Below are positions 35,323-44,173 of a stretch of 64,000 nucleotides of DNA, in pieces. The notes beneath the pieces were generated by a model. That model searched no databases. It worked only from the letters and a program-made list of their open reading frames with translations, and was not told the DNA's origin. Made by a program: the position numbers and the translations under genes. The stretch is taken from positions 992,001-1,056,000 of the forward strand of contig NZ_CP015124.1 in the NCBI RefSeq assembly GCF_001678945.1, written 5' to 3'. The stretch comes from Phaeobacter gallaeciensis. GTDB lineage: Bacteria; Pseudomonadota; Alphaproteobacteria; Rhodobacterales; Rhodobacteraceae. Positions within the stretch are counted from its first letter, which is position 1; each line of letters begins with the position of its first letter.

Positions 35323-35897
35323 CAGGCCACCTCGCAAGGGCGCTGATAGCGGGCCTGTTTCATCAGCAGGCGCACTCCAAACGACAGGCGCGGCGCCTCC
35401 TCCCCCTCGATCGAGATCCCGGCCTCAAACCATTCTTTCGCCAAAAGGAAGATCGCCTGCCGCGACCGGTTCACCACACTGTTGTCAGCACCACCGACCC
35501 GGGCCTGCACCCGCAGCAATTCGCCCGGCACCCCGTGCCCGGCCCAGCTGGCCCCAAGCACCAGCTGCGGCTCATCATGGGCCTGCTGAACCCATGCACC
35601 ATCAAGCGGCTGATCGATCCAGCCGCCCGCGCCATCATCCACCGCCAGCGCCAACAGCTCCTGCACCGGCAAAACCGGGAACCACCAGCGCCGCCAGGCC
35701 CCGCGCACCACGACAAATTCAACAGCGCGCGGCGCCAGCGGGCGACCGGTGGCCGTGGCGACAACGGCTTCCGCCGATTGCAGCGCCAGCTGCAGCGCCC
35801 CGTCATCGTCCAAATCCTCCGCAGCAATGTGAACCGACCGCTTGAAGTCGGCCAGATCCACACCTGCCGGGATCTCCCCGGCCTCGATCACCCGCAT
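35322..35897 (-). CDS. Phage head-tail connector (gp6-like)
   Basis: A 191-aa protein, MRVIEAGEIPAGVDLADFKR, with the helical connector pattern LADFKRSVHIAAEDLDDDGA and LQLALQSAEAVVATATGRPL, a beta middle, and a C-terminal helix (AIFLLAKEWFEAGIS). It should form the adaptor ring below the portal. Confidence 0.85.
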   Translation of the reverse strand: MRVIEAGEIPAGVDLADFKRSVHIAAEDLDDDGALQLALQSAEAVVATATGRPLAPRAVEFVVVRGAWRRWWFPVLPVQELLALAVDDGAGGWIDQPLDGAWVQQAHDEPQLVLGASWAGHGVPGELLRVQARVGGADNSVVNRSRQAIFLLAKEWFEAGISIEGEEAPRLSFGVRLLMKQARYQRPCEVA

Positions 35898-35909
35898 CAG
35901 CCCGGCCCC

Positions 35910-36269
35910 TTACGCCTTGGCGCCCTGTTTCGGCGGCGCGCCGGCGGTCTTTTCCGCCGCACCGCCAGCTGCCGGATCTGCGGGTTGCGCAGGGGCGGTG
36001 ATGGCCTCGGCTTCGCGTTCCATCAAAGCGGCCTCACGCGCGGCAAGCTCATCCTCGCGGGCCTGCAGTTCGGCAGCGCGCACCGCCAGATCCTGCGCAT
36101 CAGCCTCCAGATCCGCCGCTTCACCTTTGGCGGGCTTGGGGCGATCCGGGTCATAGGGCATGCAGGTGCCCTTCGGCCAGTTGGCGATCACCGCCGGTTC
36201 GAACCCGGCAATGTCGCCCTTCACGTAGCGGCCATGGGTTTTGAGGAATTCCACGATTTCTTTTGCCAT
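35910..36269 (-). CDS. Hypothetical phage protein with coiled coil
   Basis: A 119-aa protein, MAKEIVEFLKTHGRYVKGDI, then residues 50-90 strongly heptad-like (EADAQDLAVRAAELQAREDE) and an Ala/Pro-rich tail. Start ATG 36269 is chosen because the extension to 36317 overlaps the terminator. It lies between the capsid and connector genes, where decoration or scaffold-like proteins are often found; function unproven. Confidence 0.75.
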   Translation of the reverse strand: MAKEIVEFLKTHGRYVKGDIAGFEPAVIANWPKGTCMPYDPDRPKPAKGEAADLEADAQDLAVRAAELQAREDELAAREAALMEREAEAITAPAQPADPAAGGAAEKTAGAPPKQGAKA

Positions 36270-36303
36270 GTCAGCAATCCTTGATATCTGGAGAAAGAGA
36301 AAA

Positions 36304-36326
36304 GCCCCGGCGATCACCGCCAGGGC
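36304..36326 (-). terminator. Intrinsic terminator after the major capsid gene
   Basis: On the minus strand a 9-bp stem (GCCCTGGCG / CGCCGGGGC, one G-U pair) with a 5-nt loop is followed by TTTTCTCTTTC. It lies 28 bp after the capsid stop and would keep capsid transcript high relative to connectors. Confidence 0.75.
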
Positions 36327-36353
36327 CGAAGCTGCATCCGCTTTGAAGCGGCC

Positions 36354-37676
36354 TTAGAGGGTCCAGCCTGCGCCGTTCAAACCCGCGATCGCGGCGTCAT
36401 GGGCCGGTGCCATGTCATGCTCTGCAATGGCGCGCATCAGGGTCAGATCGTTCTGGTAGGCCGAGACCGTATCGCCCGCCTGGTTGACGTAAGAGGCTTC
36501 GGTGCTGGACGCCAAGGTGATCTGCTGGGAGTCACCGATCATGATTTCGCTGAAGTCGGCAAAATAGATTTCGGTCTCATCGCCGCCAACGCCAAGGTTA
36601 TCAGGAACCTGCGAGGTGGTGCGGATGGGCGCGCCGTGCAGGGTGCCATTGTCATCGATCGACGGGAAGACCTTGAAGCCATTGGCCCAGCGAAGGCTGG
36701 CGAGGAAGTTCTTGGCGCTGGCCCGCATGATCCAGCCCGGATTGATCAGGCCGACATCGGCATCCTCCACCTTGCTGACGATCGCGCGGATCGCCGCCTC
36801 GACCGTCGCCGCATCCTTCACCGCGATGGTGGCCCAGTTGGCAACCGGCGCCCACTGGCGCAGGCCCTTCGGCAGATTGCCGGTGCCATCAAAACGCAGG
36901 AAGGCCAGATCGTTCTTCAGGCCCATTTCCTTGATGATATCATCCCGCACCATCAGCGCGATCGAGGCGCTGGTATGACGCAGGAGGGAATTGCCGATCG
37001 GCACCAGCGAGGTCAGCTTGCGGAACTTCTCCTCGACCTTGTCAAAGGTCGGCTCGCTTTCCACGATGGCCGCGTTTTCCCCGGCATAGGCCGCGCTGGA
37101 GGGCGTCGCCTGCCGCGCATTGCGCAGCTCGCCTGCGGGCATGTCATGCACCCGGGCGCCCGATGCGCGCACCGTCACCTTCGGGCGCAGCAGCTCGATC
37201 ACCGCCTGCCCCTGTGGGCGCGGAAGGGTCACACCACCAGCGCTTTCGCTGGCCCCCGACAGGGCCGCAGAGATGGCGCTGTGCCCGTCCTGCTCCAGCC
37301 GCTCCACCGCCTTGTCCCGGTCTCCCTTGGCGTTGATCAGGGCATGGGCCATGAACCCGACCTCGATCCCCTCCTGCCCCGCGGCCTTGGCCTGTGCGGG
37401 CGCAGGGGCGCCGGTCCCGGCGCCCGGGTTGCTGCCGCCAGTGTTCAGCTCCGAGGTCGCGGTCTCAGCCTTTGCCTGCTCCACGGCTTCGGCGCGCTGA
37501 ACGCGGGTCTGCAGCCCTTTGAACTCCGCCTCGGCAGCGTCAAATTCAGCCTGCGCCGCCTCGATCGCGCTGGCCTCTGCGTTACCCGCAGCCTCCAGAT
37601 CCTCGATCGCCTGGGCGGTGGTTTCCATCTTTCCCGCTGCCGCTTTCAGCATGCGGCGCAGATCATTGATATCCAT
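36354..37676 (-). CDS. Major capsid protein, HK97 fold
   Basis: A 440-aa protein starting at ATG 37676 with AAGGAG upstream. Residues 1-110 are a coiled-coil delta/scaffold domain (LKAAAGKMETTAQAIEDLEA); the capsid domain follows with ARQATPSSAAYAGENAAIVE, SEPTFDKVEEKFRKLTSLVP and SLLRHTSASIALMVRDDIIK. The S49 protease gene directly upstream presumably removes the delta domain during maturation. Confidence 0.93.
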   Translation of the reverse strand: MDINDLRRMLKAAAGKMETTAQAIEDLEAAGNAEASAIEAAQAEFDAAEAEFKGLQTRVQRAEAVEQAKAETATSELNTGGSNPGAGTGAPAPAQAKAAGQEGIEVGFMAHALINAKGDRDKAVERLEQDGHSAISAALSGASESAGGVTLPRPQGQAVIELLRPKVTVRASGARVHDMPAGELRNARQATPSSAAYAGENAAIVESEPTFDKVEEKFRKLTSLVPIGNSLLRHTSASIALMVRDDIIKEMGLKNDLAFLRFDGTGNLPKGLRQWAPVANWATIAVKDAATVEAAIRAIVSKVEDADVGLINPGWIMRASAKNFLASLRWANGFKVFPSIDDNGTLHGAPIRTTSQVPDNLGVGGDETEIYFADFSEIMIGDSQQITLASSTEASYVNQAGDTVSAYQNDLTLMRAIAEHDMAPAHDAAIAGLNGAGWTL

Positions 37677-37780
37677 GGTGCTTGTCTCCTTTGTCACATG
37701 GAACAGGCTGCAATCACGCAGCCCAAAGACCCCGCCGCCTGCGCTGCGAGGTGATCACCGGCAAAACTGCCAATGAGAAG

Positions 37781-38713
37781 TCAGAGAGAGGCTTGCGCCT
37801 GTGCGGCCCGGGCCTTGGCCAGGTAGGCGCCCGACCGGCGCCGGGTCTGTGATTGCGGCTGCGGCGCGTAAACTTCCGCGATGCGGGTCAGGAACTCCGC
37901 AAGGGTTTCCTGACCATCGGCCAGACCGCGATCAATCGCGTCCTGCCCCCAGAACACATCGCCCCCGTCCGCATCGCTGTCCGTGCGGCTCATCCGTCCC
38001 GGCACATCGCCCGCAGCAATGCCGCGTCCCTCGGCAACATCCGCCAGGAACTCCGCCTCCATCTGGTCCAGCCGGATCTGCGACAGGCGCTGCCCCTCTT
38101 CACTGGACAGATCAGGCCGCTTGGCACCGGCATGGGCCGAGGTCTGGATAAAGACCTGATCGCCGCCCGATCCCGGCTGCATCGGCTGCGCGCCGGTCAG
38201 CATCGTGCCAACCGATCCAACCCAGCCCCCGGGCGTCAGGGTGATGTCGCTGCACTGGCTGGCCAGCCAATAGCCCGCCGAGGCCGCCAGCGGGTTCACC
38301 AGCGCATGCACCGGCTTGACCAGCACCGCCGCGCGGATCGCCTCGATCGCCGCCTGAATGCCGACCACCGATCCGCCGGGCGTATCAAACAGCAGCGCCG
38401 CCGCCTGCACCTCATCGCTGGCCATGATCGCAGCCATGGTTTCCGCAAGCCCGTGATAGGTGGACCAGCCGAGGAAACGCTCCAGCACCGCAGAATTCGG
38501 GGTCAGAATGCCGTTGACCGGCACGTAGGCAATGCCGCGGTGAATGGCGAAGCGCTGGCCCCGTTCAAACGTGATCCCCTCACCAGCCGCCTGGATCGAC
38601 GGCAGCGCCGCAACCTCCTGTGCAGGAAGGTTGAGACCCAGCATCGGCAGGCCGATTTCGGAAATCGCCAGCGGCGCAGCGCCCATCAGGGCGGCAACAG
38701 TCGTGCGGCTCAT
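37781..38713 (-). CDS. Phage head maturation protease, S49 (SppA/ClpP-like)
   Basis: A 310-aa S49 peptidase. LLFDTPGGSVVGIQAAIEAI is the conserved glycine strand, the nucleophile is S145 in NPLAASAGYWLASQ, and K198 (HAGAKRPDLS) fits the general base of a Ser-Lys dyad. It overlaps the portal stop by ATGA. It should cleave the capsid delta domain. Confidence 0.9.
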   Translation of the reverse strand: MSRTTVAALMGAAPLAISEIGLPMLGLNLPAQEVAALPSIQAAGEGITFERGQRFAIHRGIAYVPVNGILTPNSAVLERFLGWSTYHGLAETMAAIMASDEVQAAALLFDTPGGSVVGIQAAIEAIRAAVLVKPVHALVNPLAASAGYWLASQCSDITLTPGGWVGSVGTMLTGAQPMQPGSGGDQVFIQTSAHAGAKRPDLSSEEGQRLSQIRLDQMEAEFLADVAEGRGIAAGDVPGRMSRTDSDADGGDVFWGQDAIDRGLADGQETLAEFLTRIAEVYAPQPQSQTRRRSGAYLAKARAAQAQASL

Positions 38714-39990
38714 TTGTCTTTCCCTTTCGTGTCCTTGCTATCGTCCCGCGTCATGTTCGGCGCCGGGTTCATCTTGTCCCCGCCCTTGGTCGGAGGCAGG
38801 CCAAGCTTCGCGCGCCCCTCGTCTGGCGTGTAGACCGGCCCGCCAACCGCCTTTGTGACGGCCTCGATCTGATCCTTGATCGTCGGCTGAAGCAGCGCGC
38901 CGAAGTCATGGCGCAGGAACAACCCGCGCTCCCGCTCGCCCCGTGTCAGGATCGACAACGCCAGCGTCTGCTCGGCCAATCCGGACCAATGCAGAAGGCA
39001 ATCGGTCAGATAGTCGATCGCCTGCTGTTCGCCGTTCGCTTTCACGCCATATTCCAGCATCTGCAGCTTGGACGGCGGCATGCGGTAAATCGCGGCCAGC
39101 TGCTCGCGATCGAACTTGCGGCTGGCCAGCAGCTCCTGGTCCGCAGCCGTCAGGTCAAGGCTCTTGATGTCATCATCCGGCCCCAGAACCGGGATCCCAT
39201 CGGACTGCGGATTGGTCAGATGCTCCTTCAGGCGCCGCGCATTGCGGCTGCGCGCCTCATCATCCTCATAGTGATCGCCCAGCTTCATGAAGGCCTTGGC
39301 ATGGGCGCCCGAGACCGACCGCGCCGCCGATTCCTGCCCGGCAAAGGCAAGGCCAACCGATTCCGCCGCAACCTGCAGCGGGGACCGGCCTGCCCAGCCA
39401 TCCAGCGCCAGGTAGCGCAGATGCACCATCGACCGGCTGGCCGCGCGCCGCTGTACCCCGGCCCCATCGGTGAAGTCATAGAACCGCGACCGGCCAGCCC
39501 TCAGCGGGGTGCAGGCGGTCTGGTCGATCAGCTCGATCATCTCCAACTCGCCGCCCCCATCGCGCGGCCCATAGGCAAAGCTGTTGCCGCGCAAGGCCCA
39601 GGCATAGACCAGGGCAAAGCGCATGATTTTCGCGGGCACGCCGTCCGAGGCCTCGACGTTCAGCAGATAGGCCGCCGGGTGATCACGCACCCGCACCTCC
39701 TGCCCGTCGCCTTTGCGCTCCCAGATCTTCAGCGGCACCTTGGAGAGATCCCCGGCGATGTTGTTGCAACAGGCAAAGACCGTGCCATGCTGCTCACCCC
39801 GCTGCGGCGTTACGCGCGGCAGCCGCTTGTTCACCGGGCCGCCCCTGCCACTCCAGCCGATTTCCGTAATCCAGGGCTGCGGGCTGGCCGTGCCCGAGGT
39901 CTCCGCCGCCGCAGCCATGACAGGCGGTTCAACGCGCTGCACAACGGTCTCATCCGAACCGCGCGCAATATCCCATCCAAAGAACCTCAT
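38710..39990 (-). CDS. Phage portal protein, HK97 family
   Basis: A 426-aa portal protein. It has NKRLPRVTPQRGEQHGTVFA and CCNNIAGDLSKVPLKIWERK near the N-terminus, a wing/stem region, and YRMPPSKLQMLEYGVKANGE followed by QQAIDYLTDCLLHWSGLAEQ, the crown region typical of HK97-type portals. It forms the dodecameric DNA channel and docks the terminase. Overlaps terminase by ATGA. Confidence 0.93.
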   Translation of the reverse strand: MRFFGWDIARGSDETVVQRVEPPVMAAAAETSGTASPQPWITEIGWSGRGGPVNKRLPRVTPQRGEQHGTVFACCNNIAGDLSKVPLKIWERKGDGQEVRVRDHPAAYLLNVEASDGVPAKIMRFALVYAWALRGNSFAYGPRDGGGELEMIELIDQTACTPLRAGRSRFYDFTDGAGVQRRAASRSMVHLRYLALDGWAGRSPLQVAAESVGLAFAGQESAARSVSGAHAKAFMKLGDHYEDDEARSRNARRLKEHLTNPQSDGIPVLGPDDDIKSLDLTAADQELLASRKFDREQLAAIYRMPPSKLQMLEYGVKANGEQQAIDYLTDCLLHWSGLAEQTLALSILTRGERERGLFLRHDFGALLQPTIKDQIEAVTKAVGGPVYTPDEGRAKLGLPPTKGGDKMNPAPNMTRDDSKDTKGKDK

Positions 39991-41654
39991 ACGACCTCGA
40001 CTTCCCGCGCCTTGCGTTTCTCTTCCCCGACCTCGGCGCGCCCTAGCGCCATGATGGCGGCAACCGCCGCATCAATGCGGCCCGTTGATTTCTTCTTGTT
40101 CGGCTTTACGTTCTCGGCGGCATCCTCGTCCCGGTGGACGTTACCAACCTGCCAGCCCAGCACCGGATTGCCCCCGTGCCGGATCTTGTTCTGGGCGACC
40201 TTCTCTTCAAACCGCTTCATCGGGTTCGACATCGAGGCATAGCCCTGCCGGTGCTCGACCATCGGGAACCGTCGCTTGTCCAGCTTGTCCGCCAGGTACT
40301 TCATGCCCCATGGGTCATAAGCGACCTCCTGCAGATCAAACGCCTTGCGGATCCACTCCAGCCGGTTGACCAGCTGGTCGTCATCGATCGTCCCGCCCTT
40401 GTGAACCTCCAGCCAGCCCTGATCGCGCCAGCCGACATATTCCCGCTTCTCCGTCTGCGCCCGCTGAATGAACCCCTTCGGCCCCTCCGGAATGAAGGTA
40501 TAGGTGATCAGGTAGATCAGCCCATCCACCGGCACCGCCACCACGATGGCGGTGGTGTCCACCTTGTTCGACAGATCCAGCCCCACCCAGGCCTTGCGCC
40601 CGTAGAGCATGGCCGGATCAAACGGCGCGCAGGCCATGCCCTGGTCCCAGACATCCCGCGCGATCCACGTCTCTGCGCCCTCGGTCCAGAGGTTCAGGTG
40701 GAACCGCTTGAAGTTCGGCATCCGGCCCGCAATGGCCAGCGCCTTTTTCAGCGTGTCCTGCATCGCCTCGACCTTCTTGCTCACCCCAAGGTTCGGATTG
40801 CCCATGGCCCAGAACTTCGGATCTGCCGGATCGCAATCGGCCGGCGGTTCCGCGATGAACCCGAAAAAGCTGTCATCCTCGACCGCGCCCCGCAAAACGC
40901 TTTCGCCATAGTCGCGCAGCTCGCCGCACAAGGACGCCCGGTCCTGCCCGGCGGTGGTGATCACCCAGTCAATCGGCTGATCCCGCGCGATCATGGATTC
41001 AACGATCGTGTCCGCCAGTTCCCGATCGGTCCAGCGGTGCATTTCATCCCGGGCCAGAAAGCTCGGGTTGATCCCGTCCGACGAATTGCCATCCCGGCTC
41101 AGACAGGCGATCAGCCCATCCGTGCGCGGCGTCTCGATCGAGGTCCGCCAGACCTTCATCACCTGACCAAGGAACGGCGATCGCTTGATCATCCGCTTCA
41201 TTTCCTTGAACAGCAGCCCCGCCTGATCCTTCGTCGTGGCCGCGCAATATCCCTGCGGCGCTGCCTCGCCATCAAACAGCTGCGTGTAGAGCATCGGCAC
41301 GCCCGTGTCGGTCGTCTTGCCGTTCTTCTTGCCCACCTGGTGATAGGTGGACCGGAACCGGCGCAGCCCGGTTTCCGCATGCTTCCAGCCGAACACCGAC
41401 CCGTGCCGGAATTCCTGCCAGGGTTCCAGCTTCAGCGGCCTACCCGCCATCGGCCCGGTGGTGTGCTGCAGCATCCCGCCCCAGCGGATGATCCGGCTGG
41501 CCGCCTCGCAGTCAAAGACCAGCCCGCGATCGGCGCCGGTCTCCAGATCCATGAGGTGCCGCTCGCAAGCCATCCGCACCAGATCACCGGCGACGATATC
41601 GCCCTCCACCACCCCGATGGCATAGCGGGATACCGGGTGATCAATCGGTTCCAT
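39987..41654 (-). CDS. Phage terminase large subunit
   Basis: A 555-aa packaging motor and nuclease. The ATPase has a Walker-like HQVGKKNGKTTDTGVPMLY and the downstream CAATTKDQAGLLFKEMKRM; the nuclease domain starts at KAWVGLDLSNKVDTTAIVVA with the metal-binding Asp. The C-terminus (ESMIARDQPIDWVITTAGQD earlier, then NPMKRFEEKVAQNKIRHGGN) matches HK97/Terminase_1-type enzymes. Overlaps the small subunit gene by 14 bp. Confidence 0.95.
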   Translation of the reverse strand: MEPIDHPVSRYAIGVVEGDIVAGDLVRMACERHLMDLETGADRGLVFDCEAASRIIRWGGMLQHTTGPMAGRPLKLEPWQEFRHGSVFGWKHAETGLRRFRSTYHQVGKKNGKTTDTGVPMLYTQLFDGEAAPQGYCAATTKDQAGLLFKEMKRMIKRSPFLGQVMKVWRTSIETPRTDGLIACLSRDGNSSDGINPSFLARDEMHRWTDRELADTIVESMIARDQPIDWVITTAGQDRASLCGELRDYGESVLRGAVEDDSFFGFIAEPPADCDPADPKFWAMGNPNLGVSKKVEAMQDTLKKALAIAGRMPNFKRFHLNLWTEGAETWIARDVWDQGMACAPFDPAMLYGRKAWVGLDLSNKVDTTAIVVAVPVDGLIYLITYTFIPEGPKGFIQRAQTEKREYVGWRDQGWLEVHKGGTIDDDQLVNRLEWIRKAFDLQEVAYDPWGMKYLADKLDKRRFPMVEHRQGYASMSNPMKRFEEKVAQNKIRHGGNPVLGWQVGNVHRDEDAAENVKPNKKKSTGRIDAAVAAIMALGRAEVGEEKRKAREVEVV

Positions 41655-42078
41655 TCAGTTGCGCCATAACCTGGTCGAACAGATCACCCTGGCCACCGGC
41701 GCCGAGGCGCGCCTCATCGACCGGAGACAGACCGAACAGCGCCGCATCCCGGCGCATGCCCGCCATCGCCTCTTGCTGGATCCCCCAGGCAGCCCGCTTC
41801 TTCTGCTGGATCCCGTTGCGGGTCTTGGTCTCATAATAGAGGCCTTCGACCGCCAAGCAGGCCGAGGCCGCGATGAAGTTCGCAACGCACACGCAGTAGC
41901 TCGCAAACTGGTACTCATAGAGCGGCTCCAGCCGGTCTTTCTTCACCAGCTCCGGCGCCAGCTCATCCCAGACCTTGCGAGCCTCATCCTCCAGAAACTC
42001 CGGCGCCTCCGGCACATGCTTCTGAATGTCGCCTTTCATGGGAACCACGTTCTGCAGGTTCGGTTTCTTCCCCTTCAT
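41641..42078 (-). CDS. Phage terminase small subunit, P27 family
   Basis: A 145-aa protein with the P27 pattern: KGDIQKHVPEAPEFLEDEAR, KVWDELAPELVKKDRLEPLY, and a C-terminal segment GIQQEAMAGMRRDAALFGLS. It recognises the packaging site. Located directly upstream of the large subunit. Confidence 0.92.
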   Translation of the reverse strand: MKGKKPNLQNVVPMKGDIQKHVPEAPEFLEDEARKVWDELAPELVKKDRLEPLYEYQFASYCVCVANFIAASACLAVEGLYYETKTRNGIQQKKRAAWGIQQEAMAGMRRDAALFGLSPVDEARLGAGGQGDLFDQVMAQLNGTD

Positions 42079-42171
42079 CCCGTTTTCTCCATCATCAAAG
42101 GGTGGGCTTTTTTCTCCAAATTCGCGCTTGTGAAAACAAAGGTTCCCCCGCCGGTTTGGGGCAGATTGGCC

Positions 42172-42573
42172 TTAGTTTTCAGATACCCCCCGGGGGGTGT
42201 GAAAGACTTCGCGCGCCGTCTTTCGACTGTGGCAGCGATGGCAAAGCGCCTGCCAGTTCGACCGATCCCAGAACACTCTGCGATCGCCCTTGTGCGGTTT
42301 GATGTGATCCACATCCGTTGCCGGTTCGATCGCGCCCAACTCAGCGCAATCCATGCATAGCGGGTGCCTGCGCAGGAAAGCCTTTGCCGCGGCTCTCCAC
42401 TTGGCCGAGGCATAGAGCCTGCGCCCGGCGAGCGCCGCCTCCGAGGTCTGCGCCTTGGCCCGCCGCTCCTTCAGCTTGGCCTGCCGCGCCGCCTCGTGTT
42501 CCTCACAATGCGGCAGCCCAGGCAGTGCGAATTCCTCGCAGCCCGACGCCGCGCAGATCTTCAGCCGCGCCAC
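42172..42573 (-). CDS. Phage HNH endonuclease
   Basis: A 133-aa HNH nuclease. The catalytic core is DVDHIKPHKGDRRVFWDRSN followed by WQALCHRCHSRKT; structural Cys pairs are HPLCMDCAE and CHRC. An N-terminal Cys cluster (CAASGCEEFALPGLPHCEEH) precedes a basic helix. HNH proteins next to terminase genes are needed for cos packaging in HK97-type phages, which suggests this phage packages by cos cleavage. Confidence 0.92.
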   Translation of the reverse strand: MARLKICAASGCEEFALPGLPHCEEHEAARQAKLKERRAKAQTSEAALAGRRLYASAKWRAAAKAFLRRHPLCMDCAELGAIEPATDVDHIKPHKGDRRVFWDRSNWQALCHRCHSRKTAREVFHTPRGVSEN

Positions 42574-42610
42574 AACATCACCTCACATTTCGGGAAGCAC
42601 CAACGCAAAA

Positions 42611-42635
42611 GCGCCCGCCGGTTTCCCGTGGGCGC
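42611..42635 (-). terminator. Intrinsic terminator separating early and late phage operons
   Basis: On the minus strand GCGCCC ... GGGCGC (6-bp stem, internal CCG/CGG extension) is followed by TTTTGCG. It lies between the last early/middle gene (stop 42681) and the HNH gene, the first of the packaging/structural set. Confidence 0.65.
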
Positions 42636-42680
42636 ATTTCGTGATGATGCATATCTACTGGCATGCAGTTGAGGTAACGG

Positions 42681-43415
42681 TCAAGCCCCTTTGTGCAGCG
42701 TGTGGATCCTGCCGGTTCGAACCGGGCCAGCCATCCGATCCAAAACACTAGCCAGAGCAGCACGTACCGCCTTCACTGTCTCGCCATAAACAGACCAGCC
42801 ATGCGCCTCCAGAACCTCGCGCAAGCTCCTGTCTTCAATGCAGACCATATCGACCAGCCGCCGGTTTGTGATCGAGACCCTAGAGCCGCGCTTTGACGGA
42901 CGCACCCGCCGGACCTCAATCGCAGACCCGGTCCCGATGCGCCGCCGCAGCAGATCAATTTCATCGCGATCCCGCAGAACTGCGTCGATAAACTCACCGC
43001 CCTGGCCGCTGCCACCTGTCCGCAGCGCCTCCACAGATGAACACCGCACCCCGGCAGTCGCATGACGCTCTACAAGATCGCGATAGTGGCGCCCCATTGC
43101 GATTTGCCCAAGCGTGAAGGGCGCCGGCTTCTTCTTTCGCGCCGCCGCTGCCGCCATCACATCGAACACATCCGCATTGCGAATGGCCGAGCGGCCCCGA
43201 TATCCGACCGGCTGCGCCTCATAATCATCCGCGCCAACCGGGCAAAGCCGCATAGGTTCAAACACCTGAAAGGCCCCGCGCGCAGGCGCCTCTGGGATCG
43301 CGTCACCACATTGGCGCGGAACAGCGCCCCGCGCCTTGATCGCCGCGATCCGCTCGGCCTCCCTTTGGAGACGGGCGACACCGGACGGCGAGACAATCAC
43401 AACCTGTTCCGTCAC
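42681..43415 (-). CDS. Hypothetical phage protein, possible late regulator
   Basis: A 244-aa protein from GTG 43415 (VTEQVVIVSPSGVARLQREA), overlapping the upstream stop by GTGA. No firm family match. The middle has FTLGQIAMGRHYRDLVERHA, then a basic region EVRRVRPSKRGSRVSITNRR and a C-terminal HTH-like LVDMVCIEDRSLREVLEAHG. Its place as the last gene before packaging genes, with a terminator just beyond, suggests a late-transcription activator or antiterminator; this is inference. Confidence 0.7.
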   Translation of the reverse strand: MTEQVVIVSPSGVARLQREAERIAAIKARGAVPRQCGDAIPEAPARGAFQVFEPMRLCPVGADDYEAQPVGYRGRSAIRNADVFDVMAAAAARKKKPAPFTLGQIAMGRHYRDLVERHATAGVRCSSVEALRTGGSGQGGEFIDAVLRDRDEIDLLRRRIGTGSAIEVRRVRPSKRGSRVSITNRRLVDMVCIEDRSLREVLEAHGWSVYGETVKAVRAALASVLDRMAGPVRTGRIHTLHKGA

Positions 43416-43993
43416 TGCACCCCCTCCGAGACCAGACGAACAATCTGCCGACATTTCTCTGCAGCTCGGGCGCGACCCGCGCGGAGCCTCTCATCCTCAT
43501 CGCTCGGGCTGCGCCCCCTGCCCTCGTTCTCTTCGATCATCGCGATCCGGCGCCGGGCATCCGCTGCCCTTTCCCGGATAAACCGCATATCGTGACCCTT
43601 GGGCCAGGCACGGCTTCGACGCACATGCACCAGGAGTTCCGGCCCAAAGTCCTCTGCCATGGCTGCCCGACCCAACTCACCGGCGAACACAGCCCGCAAG
43701 AGAGGCGATGCGTCATCGGTGGGAGGCTGGATGTCCGCCGCCCATTTCAGGATCTTGGCCGCGATCGGGAACCGATCCCTGTTCTTCCCGCCTGCCAGGT
43801 TGCCGACATGCTCAGCCAGGGCCTGCAGGTTCAGCTCTGTCATATAGGCCAGCTTTCCCCGCACTTCTTCCAGCATCACATCAAACTGCGCCACCGTCAT
43901 GCCCGAAGGCTTGACCAGCCCCAAACGAACCAGCCGATCAATCAGATGCACCTGCACCCGCTTTTCGCCCGCCGCCTGCTCCTTCATGTCCAT
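43412..43993 (-). CDS. Hypothetical phage protein, replication/regulation region
   Basis: A 193-aa helical, charged protein (MDMKEQAAGEKRVQVHLIDR). GAGG precedes ATG 43993. LAEHVGNLAGGKNRDRFPIA, then AAKILKWAADIQPP, and an Arg-rich C-terminus (RERAADARRRIAMIEENEGR) suggest nucleic-acid or helicase-loader contacts, but no family is recognised. Confidence 0.75.
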   Translation of the reverse strand: MDMKEQAAGEKRVQVHLIDRLVRLGLVKPSGMTVAQFDVMLEEVRGKLAYMTELNLQALAEHVGNLAGGKNRDRFPIAAKILKWAADIQPPTDDASPLLRAVFAGELGRAAMAEDFGPELLVHVRRSRAWPKGHDMRFIRERAADARRRIAMIEENEGRGRSPSDEDERLRAGRARAAEKCRQIVRLVSEGVQ

Positions 43994-44104
43994 CTCTAAA
44001 CCTCATTTCTCAGCAATTCCGAGTTATCCACAGCCACCGGCCTCAGACCGTCCGGCGACTGGCCTTCTGTTTTGTTATGTCTCTGTCTCTATCCCTGTCG
44101 TGCA

Positions 44105-44173
44105 GGACAGTCTGAGACTGTCCGAGACTGTCTTGAACTGTCCGCCGGACAGTCTCGGACAGTGTTGAGACAG
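44105..44173. repeat. Iteron-like array of GACAG/CTGTC cores at helical spacing
   Basis: Seven 5-bp cores occur at 44106 (GACAG), 44118, 44128, 44138 (CTGTC) and 44148, 44158, 44169 (GACAG), so about one per 10-11 bp. They include a perfect 19-bp palindrome GGACAGTCTGAGACTGTCC (44105-44123) and ACTGTCCG-C-CGGACAGT (44137-44153). The array ends at the stop codon of the putative replication gene. It may be the phage replication origin or a dense operator. Confidence 0.7.

Noticed and set aside
38908-41669. Plus-strand open frames over the portal and terminase genes
   Set aside because: Same artefact of GC-rich DNA; the minus-strand proteins have clear family motifs.
42075-42413. 112-aa minus-strand frame overlapping the HNH gene
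   Set aside because: It runs in another frame through the HNH core and has no family features; the HNH frame has all catalytic residues.
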